Assembly (NCBI GenBank): GCA_900318885.1
Contig: ONMN01000040.1
Location: 1 to 44,998 of the forward strand
Reading direction: 5' to 3'
Source of the DNA: an uncultured Prevotellaceae bacterium
GTDB taxonomy: Bacteria; Bacteroidota; Bacteroidia; Bacteroidales; Bacteroidaceae
Length of the DNA: 44,998 bases
The notes under the pieces: generated by a model
Database searches by the model: none
Seen by the model: only the letters and a program-made list of their open reading frames with translations
Told to the model about the DNA's origin: nothing
Part shown: positions 8,201 to 15,072 of the stretch, piece after piece
How positions within the stretch are numbered: the first letter of the stretch is position 1
How the letters are laid out: each line of letters begins with the position of its first letter
Position numbers and translations under genes: made by a program

Positions 8201-11200
8201 TGCAGATGCATAAAAAGTTTGGTATTGAGCTCGACGCCAAGTCGCTGGCGAAGACTGGTACTTTGCAGAGCATTGAAAACGAGATACTGAAGGGTTATCT
8301 AGAGGTAAGAGGTAAGGGGCAAGAGGTAAGAGATTACTCTCAGCCGCAGAACAATTCTCTCACCTCTCACCTCTCACCTCTCACCACTAACAGTGTTCCA
8401 GGTGTGTATTTCGAGTGCATGAAGAATCCGGTATCGACTATTTATAACATCCCTTATCTTCTGAACTATCCTGCTGGTGTCGAGGCAGAAAAGCTGGCCG
8501 ATACTGTGAAGCAGGTTGTCGAAGCACACCCGGAGCTAAGCATCCATTTTGCCACTGAGGGCGATGCCATCGTGCAGACTCTGGCAGACAGCGTACCCGT
8601 GGAGGTGCCTGTTGTTGAGATGAGTGATGAGGCACTGGCGGCGTACAAGAATGAGTTCGTACAGCCGTTTAACTTGCAGAAGGCGCCTCTTTATCGGTTC
8701 AAGGTGGTGAAGACGCCGAGCGGAGTACACCTGCTGATGGATGTTCATCACTTGCTGTTCGACGGAGGTTCTGCCGACCTGCTGATTCGTCAGATTGGTA
8801 CCGTGCTCGACGGTTCCCCCGTCGAGAAAGAAAGTTACACCTATCTCGACTTCGTCAACGACCAGCAAAAGGCTGAGGAGAGTGACGAGTTTAAGGCTGC
8901 CCAGCAGTTCTTTGCCGAGAAGCTGCAGACCTGTGAGGGTGGTAGTGAGATCCCTGCCGACCTGCCCAAGACGGATAAACAAGGCTTTATCGGTGAGGCA
9001 GTATGTCCGACCAATCTCGAGAAAGCGACAACCTTCTGCCGCGGACAGGAGATAACTCCTGCACATCTCTATCTTGCTGCAGCGACCTACGTCATCTCAC
9101 GCTACACCAACAATCGCGAGATTTATATCAGCACCATTAGTAACGGACGCTCGAACCTCAAGATTGCGGATACGGTAGGTATGTTCGTAAACACTCTCGC
9201 CCTCGGTCTGAAGATTGACGACGTGACGGTGGCAGACTATCTGCGTCAGGTCAGCGATACCTTCGACAAGACCCTGCGCCACGAGGACTATCCGTTTGCA
9301 CGCATCGCTGCCGACTATGGTTTCATGCCTGCCATCGCTTTCGCCTATCAGGTAGGTGTGCTGTCGCAGTACACCGTTGGCGGTCAGCCCATCGGTCAGG
9401 AGTTGCTTGAACTGAATGTGCCGAAGTTTAAGATCAACATCAAGATTGAGACGCGTGGTGTGGTAGTACAGTACGACGATTCACTTTACTCCGATGCTTT
9501 GGCGACGTCGTTGGCAGAAAGCATTGTGACCGTTGTTGAACGCATCATGGCAGCTCCCAATGCCAAGGTTCGCAAGCTCTCCATCATCAGCGAGCGACAG
9601 GAGGAGGCATTGAGCCATCTGCGCGAGGTAGGAACAGGCACGCCGCTGTTTAAGTTCTATCACGATGGTATTCCATACTATGCAGAGAAGCAACCGGACG
9701 TAAAAGCCCTGATTGCCTGCGATGCCACCTATACCTATCGCGAGATGGATATCATGACCAACCGCATTGCCAATGCTTTGCGCCAGCGTGGTGTTGAGCC
9801 TCGCAGTCGTGTGGCTCTCTTGCTGCCACGTACGTCGAGAGCCCTGCTCTCTGCTTTCGGTGTGATGAAGGCGGGATGCGCCTATATCCCTTGCGACCCC
9901 GAATATCCCACAGAGCGCATACAGCACATCTTGACCGACAGCCATGCAGCCTATATCATTACCACAGCGGATCGTGTCGGAGACTTTGGCAATGCCATTG
10001 ATGTGGAGCAGCTGCTCTCCGCTGACAACAACAGTGCAACCATTGAGGCCGGCATCACTCCACAGGATCTCTGTTACCTGATCTACACATCAGGTTCTAC
10101 TGGTAAGCCTAAGGGCGTGATGCTGCGTCATGAGAGTATCGTCAACTACCTCTATGCACATCCTGTCAACACCCATATACATGCTATAGCAGAGACGGTA
10201 AAGGCCTTGCTGTGTGTCACTACCATGTCGTTTGACATGTCGATGAAGGAGTATGGTGCTGCCTTGCTCAATGGTAAGACTGTGGTCTTTGCCAGTGAGG
10301 ATGAGACCACCAATGCTGCATTGCTGGCAGACCTGTTCCGCCGTACTGGAGCCGACGCCATCAACGCCACGCCTTCCCGTATGCTGCAATATATGGAACT
10401 GCCTGCCTTCGTCGAGGCTATCGGGCAGTGTCATGTCATCATGTGCGGTGGTGAGAAATATGCTGACGGCTTGCTCGACAAGCTCCGCGCTGCAGCACCT
10501 CAGGCAAGAATATTCAATACGTATGGTCCTACGGAGATCACCGTTTCGTCCAACTGTAAGGAACTCACACATACCGACCGAGTCAGCGTGGGTCATCCGT
10601 TGCTCAACTACAAGGAATTTGTGGTCGACAGCGACGGCAACGAACTGCCGGTAGGTGTCGTTGGCGAGCTTTACATCGGCGGTATCGGTGTGGCAACAGG
10701 CTATAACGACCTGCCGGAGATGACTGCCGAACGTTTCATAGACTATCAGGGCGTGCGTATCTATAAGTCGGGCGACTATGCTCGCTGGACAGAAGAGGGC
10801 GATGTCGTCATCCTCGGTCGTACGGACAACCAAATCAAACTGCGTGGCCTGCGTATCGAGCTGGGTGAGGTGGAAGCCGCACTGGCTGCTGTCGAAGGCA
10901 TGAAGAACGTGGTGGTGAAGATTGGAAAGATCAAGGGTATTGAACATCTCTGTGCCTATTTCACTGCCGACCGTCCCATAGACATCACGGCACTGAAAGC
11001 CGAACTGGGCAAGACGCTGACCAAATACATGGTTCCTACGGCTTACCTGCAATTAGACAAGATGCCGTTGACGCCCAATGGCAAGACCGATGTCAAGTCG
11101 CTGCCAGAACCACAACTGGCACTCAGTGGCGACTACGAGGCACCTGCGAACGATACGGAGCGTGCCTTCTGCGACATCTTCGCCAATATTCTGCAACTGG

Positions 11201-12582
11201 ATCGCGTGGGTGCTACTGACAATTTCTTCGAACTCGGTGGTACATCGCTCGTCGTCACTCGTGTCATCATCGAGGCCGACAAGGCCAATCTCCATGTGTC
11301 GTATGGTGAGGTATTTGCCAATCCCACACCACGCCAGTTGGCATGCCTGATTACGGGTGAGGCCGTCGATTCGACAAAGCCAAAGGAGGACGACCCTGTT
11401 GCCAATTTCGACTATACTGCCATCAACAACCTCTTGCAGCGTAACACGCTGGGATTCTTCCGCATGGGCGAGCGTCAGTCGTTGGGCAATATTCTGATTA
11501 CCGGTGCTACAGGCTATCTGGGTATCCATATCCTGCGCGAGCTGATTGACAGTGATGCTCCTCATATCTATTGTCTGGTGCGTGGCAAGAGCCAGGAAGC
11601 AGCAGAGAGTCGCCTGCGTACATTACTATTCTATTATTTCGCCCAGTCTTTCAAGGAGTTGTTTGGGAAGCGACTGCACATAGTCCTGGGCGATGTGACA
11701 GAAGATCTGACAGAAAAATGTTCAATGTTCAATGTTCAATGTTCAACGTTGTTCAACTGTGCTGCCGTAGTGAAGCACTTCTCAGAAGGTACTGAGATTG
11801 AGGACGTCAATATCGGAGGTGCCCAGCGGTGTGTTGACTTCTGTATTAAGACAGGAGCTAAGCTCATCCATATCTCCACCGCTAGTACCCGCGGTCTCTG
11901 GGTAGGCGAGATTAAGGACGAGGTATTTACTGAACAGCGCCTCTACATGGGTCAGTATCTGGGCAACCAGTACATCTATTCGAAGTTCATGGCTGAGCGG
12001 CTCATCCTCGATGCTGTTGCCCTCCATGGCCTCAATGCAAAGATCATGCGTGTGGGTAACCTTGCCGCTCGCTCCACCGATGGTGAGTTCCAGGCTAATT
12101 TCTCCACCAACTCGTTCATGGGTCGCATCCGCATCTACAATATGCTCGGTTGCTGTCCTTACGCTATGCGCAACAAGCGTGTGGAGTTCTCGCCCATCAA
12201 TGAGGTGAGCCAAGCCATCGTATTGCTGGCCCAGACGCCCAAGGAGTGTGTCGTATTCCATCCCTACAATATCCACGGCCAGTTCCTTGGCGACGTACTC
12301 TCTGGTCTTACCAGTGTCACGGGCGGCATCCGCTTCGTCGAGCAGGAGGAGTTCCAAAAGGCGATGGACGAGGCAGGACAAGACCCGCAAAAGGCCAAGC
12401 AGATGGCAGCCTTGCTCGCCTATAAGGACATGGCTCACGGTCAGACCACTGCCGATGTCCAGCGCGACAACGACTATACCACTCAGGTGCTTTACCGACT
12501 GGGATTCGAATTCTCGCCCACGTCATGGGACTATGTAGAGCGCATGCTCACCACCATCGGCGGCTTCGGATTCTTTGACTAA
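5287..12582 (+). CDS. Two-module nonribosomal peptide synthetase with terminal reductase (C-A-PCP-C-A-PCP-R)
   Basis: 2431 residues.
Domain order:
- C1, about 1-430, with active-site HHIIGDG at 127-133.
- A1, about 440-930, with TSGSTGVPKG from 580.
- PCP1, with an unusual GLTSIS site at Ser964.
- C2, about 1045-1470, with HHLLFDG at 1154-1160.
- A2, about 1470-1945, with TSGSTGKPKG from 1601.
- PCP2, with ELGGTSL at Ser1987.
- A thioester-reductase domain, about 2060-2431, with GATGYLG at 2073-2079 and catalytic Tyr2229/Lys2233.
Family knowledge: a terminal R domain releases the peptide as an aldehyde using NAD(P)H. An N-terminal C domain often adds a fatty acyl group, so an N-acyl dipeptide aldehyde is predicted. 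Pocket residues read by eye against PheA are D-A-Y-F-T-G-A-I-L-K (A1) and D-M-K-N-M-G-T-V-S-K (A2); I cannot assign substrates from these. Three heptamer arrays lie in frame. No phosphopantetheinyl transferase gene is in the window. Confidence 0.95.
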   Translation: MKTTAPLSKTQFGIYAECVGYEGEARYNLPYFYILDGSLDGNRLAKAIEAAVAAHPTLFTHIELRDDGEPLQTVDDSETFTLAVEEVDDIEAVKKELIQPFNLYEDRLFRIRLLHDSEHYYFFLDIHHIIGDGTTLKVMLSDVETAYNGGELAPEQLTMAEVAIAEAELRKTPAFEEGKKWYAQTFDCGDTYTPLAPDLEIEEHSEASMVRTLAIDTALVDSFCKDNGIFKSNFFTTAYSFLLARYNNEQESLFFTIYNGRTDKRFLHSVGMTVKSLPVYAKYDNQTTVLDYLKAGQEQMGGCRKYEAYAFSDAVNDLGLQFNSSFAWHGMLFADEQLCGKPMKTVRLCNSTLDQSLYIKAFILNGKYQVKAEYNSNEYSEALISQFLESYEAVVNGFLTQTLLSDISIATQAQIDLLDTFNQKDVDYDDTQTVVSLFRSQAKATPDNIAVVYKENRYTYKEVDELSDRIAGCIAKKGLGEEDVVSVLIPRCEWMAIASIGVMKAGCAYQPLDPTYPKERLNFMMQDAGAKLLIADEELRDIVDEYQGDVLLTKELKQLPALDVALPEVKPSSLYIMLYTSGSTGVPKGCQLVHSNLVAFLHWYHRYYDLQSTDKVTAYASYGFDACMYDMYPALTRGASVYIIPEELRLDLVALNDYIEKEQITNAFMTTQVAYQFATSIENHSLKHLTTGGEKLASLTPPKGYTMHNAYGPTETTILITCHPVTEKLNNIPIGKSLDNARLYIVDQQGHRLPVGAAGELWVSGPQVSRGYLNRPEKTAEVYIPNPFTEDKKYARIYKTGDIVRYLPSGDIQFVGRRDGQVKIRGFRIELKEVEAVIREFPGIKDATVQAFDMEGEGAGKFIAAYIVSDQQIDIEALNNFILDEKPPYMVPAVTMQIEKIPLNQNQKVNKKALPKPEMKQAVVEESNVPMNVLEEELHEMIAAIVGNQEFGITTILGYAGLTSISAIKLAVQMHKKFGIELDAKSLAKTGTLQSIENEILKGYLEVRGKGQEVRDYSQPQNNSLTSHLSPLTTNSVPGVYFECMKNPVSTIYNIPYLLNYPAGVEAEKLADTVKQVVEAHPELSIHFATEGDAIVQTLADSVPVEVPVVEMSDEALAAYKNEFVQPFNLQKAPLYRFKVVKTPSGVHLLMDVHHLLFDGGSADLLIRQIGTVLDGSPVEKESYTYLDFVNDQQKAEESDEFKAAQQFFAEKLQTCEGGSEIPADLPKTDKQGFIGEAVCPTNLEKATTFCRGQEITPAHLYLAAATYVISRYTNNREIYISTISNGRSNLKIADTVGMFVNTLALGLKIDDVTVADYLRQVSDTFDKTLRHEDYPFARIAADYGFMPAIAFAYQVGVLSQYTVGGQPIGQELLELNVPKFKINIKIETRGVVVQYDDSLYSDALATSLAESIVTVVERIMAAPNAKVRKLSIISERQEEALSHLREVGTGTPLFKFYHDGIPYYAEKQPDVKALIACDATYTYREMDIMTNRIANALRQRGVEPRSRVALLLPRTSRALLSAFGVMKAGCAYIPCDPEYPTERIQHILTDSHAAYIITTADRVGDFGNAIDVEQLLSADNNSATIEAGITPQDLCYLIYTSGSTGKPKGVMLRHESIVNYLYAHPVNTHIHAIAETVKALLCVTTMSFDMSMKEYGAALLNGKTVVFASEDETTNAALLADLFRRTGADAINATPSRMLQYMELPAFVEAIGQCHVIMCGGEKYADGLLDKLRAAAPQARIFNTYGPTEITVSSNCKELTHTDRVSVGHPLLNYKEFVVDSDGNELPVGVVGELYIGGIGVATGYNDLPEMTAERFIDYQGVRIYKSGDYARWTEEGDVVILGRTDNQIKLRGLRIELGEVEAALAAVEGMKNVVVKIGKIKGIEHLCAYFTADRPIDITALKAELGKTLTKYMVPTAYLQLDKMPLTPNGKTDVKSLPEPQLALSGDYEAPANDTERAFCDIFANILQLDRVGATDNFFELGGTSLVVTRVIIEADKANLHVSYGEVFANPTPRQLACLITGEAVDSTKPKEDDPVANFDYTAINNLLQRNTLGFFRMGERQSLGNILITGATGYLGIHILRELIDSDAPHIYCLVRGKSQEAAESRLRTLLFYYFAQSFKELFGKRLHIVLGDVTEDLTEKCSMFNVQCSTLFNCAAVVKHFSEGTEIEDVNIGGAQRCVDFCIKTGAKLIHISTASTRGLWVGEIKDEVFTEQRLYMGQYLGNQYIYSKFMAERLILDAVALHGLNAKIMRVGNLAARSTDGEFQANFSTNSFMGRIRIYNMLGCCPYAMRNKRVEFSPINEVSQAIVLLAQTPKECVVFHPYNIHGQFLGDVLSGLTSVTGGIRFVEQEEFQKAMDEAGQDPQKAKQMAALLAYKDMAHGQTTADVQRDNDYTTQVLYRLGFEFSPTSWDYVERMLTTIGGFGFFD
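8302..8384 (+). repeat. Inverted pair of heptamer arrays in the PCP1-C2 linker of the NRPS
   Basis: The left array has four GAGGTAA-like units (8302-8329) followed by GAGATTA. The right array has four perfect CTCTCAC units (8357-8384). Read in register, left GTAAGAG-type units (8305-8332) pair with the right array at 22 of 28 positions around a 24-nt loop. This predicts a long hairpin in the mRNA. The tract encodes low-complexity linker sequence (residues about 1006-1033) between Ser964 of PCP1 and the C2 domain, where an insertion would be tolerated. Confidence 0.75.
11721..11758 (+). repeat. TTCAATG heptamer array inside the NRPS reductase domain
   Basis: Three perfect TTCAATG units and one TTCAACG (11721-11748) are followed by TTG and TTCAACT. 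They encode MFNVQCSTLFN directly before CAAVVKHF, a conserved strand of the NAD(P)-binding fold. The array appears to have replaced the variable segment between GDVTE and that strand without breaking the frame. Confidence 0.75.
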
Positions 12583-12588
12583 AGACAA

Positions 12589-12620
12589 AGTGTGCCACAC
12601 TTCGCGAAGTGTGGCACACT
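12589..12620. repeat. Perfect 32-bp palindrome between NRPS and MATE genes
   Basis: AGTGTGCCACACTTCG (12589-12604) is followed at once by its exact reverse complement (12605-12620). It starts 7 bp after the NRPS stop codon. The RNA would form a very stable hairpin with a tight loop, but only a short ATCTTT follows instead of a T-run. It could be a terminator/attenuator, an RNA-stabilising 3' hairpin, or a REP-like element. I cannot decide among these. Confidence 0.7.
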
Positions 12621-12643
12621 ATCTTTGAGTAAATATCAACAAG

Positions 12644-13868
12644 ATGAATCAAACAGAAAGAAAAGAGTTCAATAAAGTTTATTGGCGATTCTTATGGTCG
12701 GCTATCTTGATTGCCCTTTCCGGCTGTCTGGGTAATGTCGTCGATGCCATCATCGTAGGTAATCTGATTAGCGAGGATGCTGTCAGTGCCATCAATCTGA
12801 CGCGTCCTGTGGTACAGTTTATGTACACGCTGAATATGCTTCTTGCCACAGGAGCAGGCATATTGGTGGGGGTGGGAATCGGTAAGAAGAACATGCCTCG
12901 TGCGGCCTATTTCTATACCCTGTCAATGGCGGCATGCCTGATTGTAGGACTGCTCATTACTGCTGCAGGGCTGTTCTGTCCAGGTACTGTCACAGGTTGG
13001 TTGTGCAACAATGCCCACCTCTACCAGCTGACATTCGAATATCTGAGTATTATGTTGTTAGGCGCGCCTGCTTATATGGTGATGTGGGCACTCTCAACGA
13101 TGGTGGGTGTCGATGGCAGTCCACGACTGGTCTCCATTGCCATTCTGATAGATAACGCCGTCAATCTGTCACTCGACATTGTCTTTATCCAGTTCTTTGG
13201 ATGGGGCATCGCAGGCTCTTCGTCGGCTACCATCATAGGCCACGTGGTGGGTATTGTCATCATGTTTTGGCATTTCCGCTACAAGGACAACCACCTCCAG
13301 CTGCTATTCAGGGATGTGGAATTGAAATTAAAGAACGCTTTCTCACAGATTATCTCTCAGGGCGCACCGCTGGCCATAGCCTCTGTCTGTCTGACACTTC
13401 TGCCGCACCATCCAGTCGTTGGGGGCCATTCAGGTGGGCAAGGGCGACAACGAGGCCTTCAGTCTGGTGTTGCGCAAATCGTTCTCGTTCATCACTGCGG
13501 CCATGATTATCATCTGCATCGTTGTATGGGTTGATCCGAATGTCATCTCACGTCTTTTCGGAGCCAGCAATCCCGATATTCTTGCTGAGAGCAATCATGC
13601 CTTACGCATCTTCTCACTGAGTTTCATCCCCTTCTGCTATATCTATGTCATCATGATTGTCTATAAGCTCTATGCCCATCATCGCATGGCCCTTTTCATT
13701 TCCTTCGCCCTGTCGTTGACGGTCATTCCCGTGCTTTGGCTCGTGTCGCACTTTGCTCCCGAATTGCTGTGGTACAGCTACCTCATTGCCTATGCCATTG
13801 AGGCACTGTTCATCGTGATCATCCATCGCATGAGCCATTTGAAGTTCGAGTTGAAAACTGAAAAGTAA
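12644..13868 (+). pseudogene. MATE-family efflux transporter, frameshifted and internally deleted
   Basis: The first part (from 12644) reads MNQTERKEFNKVYWRFLW and continues through several typical MATE helices (VVDAIIVGNLISEDAVSAINLTRPV, LVSIAILIDNAVNLSLDIVFIQ) to ASVCLTLL near 13399. It then loses the family pattern and stops at 13534. From about 13405 another frame restores it: TIQSLGAIQVGKGDNEAFSLVLRKSF and further helices to 13868. The combined readable length is about 400 residues against about 440-450 for the family. So around 40 residues plus the frame are missing at about 13395-13410. If intact it would be a proton- or sodium-driven exporter and a natural candidate for exporting the NRPS product, 61 bp upstream. 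Natural loss and assembly error are both possible. Confidence 0.8.
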
Positions 13869-13923
13869 GACGAAGAAGTAACAATTGTAAGGAACATCAT
13901 ATCTCAACTAAAAACGTAAGCTT

Positions 13924-15030
13924 ATGAAAGTCGGAATTCCAAAAGAGATCAAGAACAATGAGAATCGTGTGGGCATGACGCCTGCTGGTGTGGCAGCCAT
14001 GACGGCCAGAGGACACGAAGTGTTTGTGCAACATACTGCTGGCGACGGCAGTGGATTCTCAGACGATGAGTATGTGGGTGCCGGAGCGAAAATCTTGCCT
14101 ACGATTGAGGACGTTTATCGTGAGGCAGAGATGATTGTGAAGGTAAAGGAACCCATCGAGCCGGAATATAATCTGGTGAGGAAGGGCCAGTTGCTGTTCA
14201 CCTATTTCCATTTTGCCTGCGAGAAGGAGCTGACGGATGCCATGCTGAAGAGCAGCGCAATCTGTCTGGCCTACGAGACGGTGCAGTTGCCGAATGGTAC
14301 ACTACCCCTATTGCAGCCCATGAGTGAGGTGGCAGGCCGAATGGCTACGCTGAATGGTGCCTACTATCTGCAAAAAACGAAAGGCGGCAAAGGCAAACTG
14401 ATTAGTGGTGTGCCTGGCGTAAGTCCAGCAAAGGTGCTGGTGCTTGGCGGTGGTGTGGTAGGCGAAGCTGCTGCCCGCATGGCGGCAGGTTTGGGAGCTG
14501 ATGTGACGATAGCCGACATCTCGCTGCCCCGTCTGCGCCAGCTCGACATCGAGACGCCCGCCAATGTACATACGCTGTTTAGCTCGTCGCACAATATCCG
14601 TCAACAATTGCCTACGGTGGATATCGTCATTGGTAGCGTGCTCGTACCTGGCGACAAGACGCCTCATCTGATTACCCGCGATATGCTGAAGATCATGGAG
14701 CCAGGAACGGTACTGGTAGATGTGGCCATCGACCAGGGCGGATGCTTCGAGACGTCACGTCCTACGACACATAGCGAACCTGTATATATAGAAGAAGGCA
14801 TCGTGCACTATTGTGTGGCCAACATCCCCGGAGCAGTGCCCAACACCTCGACGCTGGCCCTCACCAATGCCACGCTGCGTTATGCACTCAGCTTGGCAGA
14901 CAAGGGATGGCGTAAGGCTTGCCAGGACGACAGTTCACTGGCCAAGGGCCTGAATATTGTAGAGGGGAAAGTGGTCTTCAAGGCCGTAGCCGACGTATTC
15001 GGCCTGCCTTACGAACCTCTGGCGTTGTAA
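13924..15030 (+). CDS. ald: Alanine dehydrogenase
   Basis: 368 residues, the usual length. It begins [23 protein letters not shown], as the family does. Also visible are [10 protein letters not shown] and the substrate-domain stretch [17 protein letters not shown]. The Rossmann motif is [22 protein letters not shown], followed by [18 protein letters not shown] and the C-terminal [19 protein letters not shown]. The enzyme interconverts L-alanine and pyruvate plus ammonia with NAD in the cytoplasm. It stands alone: 55 bp after the broken MATE gene and before a bidirectional terminator. No link to the NRPS is evident beyond proximity. Confidence 0.97.
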   Translation: MKVGIPKEIKNNENRVGMTPAGVAAMTARGHEVFVQHTAGDGSGFSDDEYVGAGAKILPTIEDVYREAEMIVKVKEPIEPEYNLVRKGQLLFTYFHFACEKELTDAMLKSSAICLAYETVQLPNGTLPLLQPMSEVAGRMATLNGAYYLQKTKGGKGKLISGVPGVSPAKVLVLGGGVVGEAAARMAAGLGADVTIADISLPRLRQLDIETPANVHTLFSSSHNIRQQLPTVDIVIGSVLVPGDKTPHLITRDMLKIMEPGTVLVDVAIDQGGCFETSRPTTHSEPVYIEEGIVHYCVANIPGAVPNTSTLALTNATLRYALSLADKGWRKACQDDSSLAKGLNIVEGKVVFKAVADVFGLPYEPLAL

Positions 15031-15039
15031 TCCATCATA

Positions 15040-15069
15040 GAAAAAGAAGCCCGTGTGGGCTTCTTTTTC
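15040..15069. terminator. Bidirectional terminator between ald and the pectate-lyase gene
   Basis: GAAAAAGAAGCCC (15040-15052) and GGGCTTCTTTTTC (15057-15069) form a perfect 13-bp stem with loop GTGT. The A-tract and T-tract allow it to end transcription from both convergent genes. Confidence 0.9.
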
Positions 15070-15072
15070 ATT

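Noticed and set aside
8302-8384. Possible CRISPR array
   Set aside because: Units are 7 bp, have no spacers and lie in frame inside the NRPS; no cas genes are present in the window.
10090-11052. Long open frame (320 codons) on the minus strand inside the NRPS
   Set aside because: It is a shadow of the A2 domain; its composition (Cys/His/Gln-rich) is typical of antisense frames.
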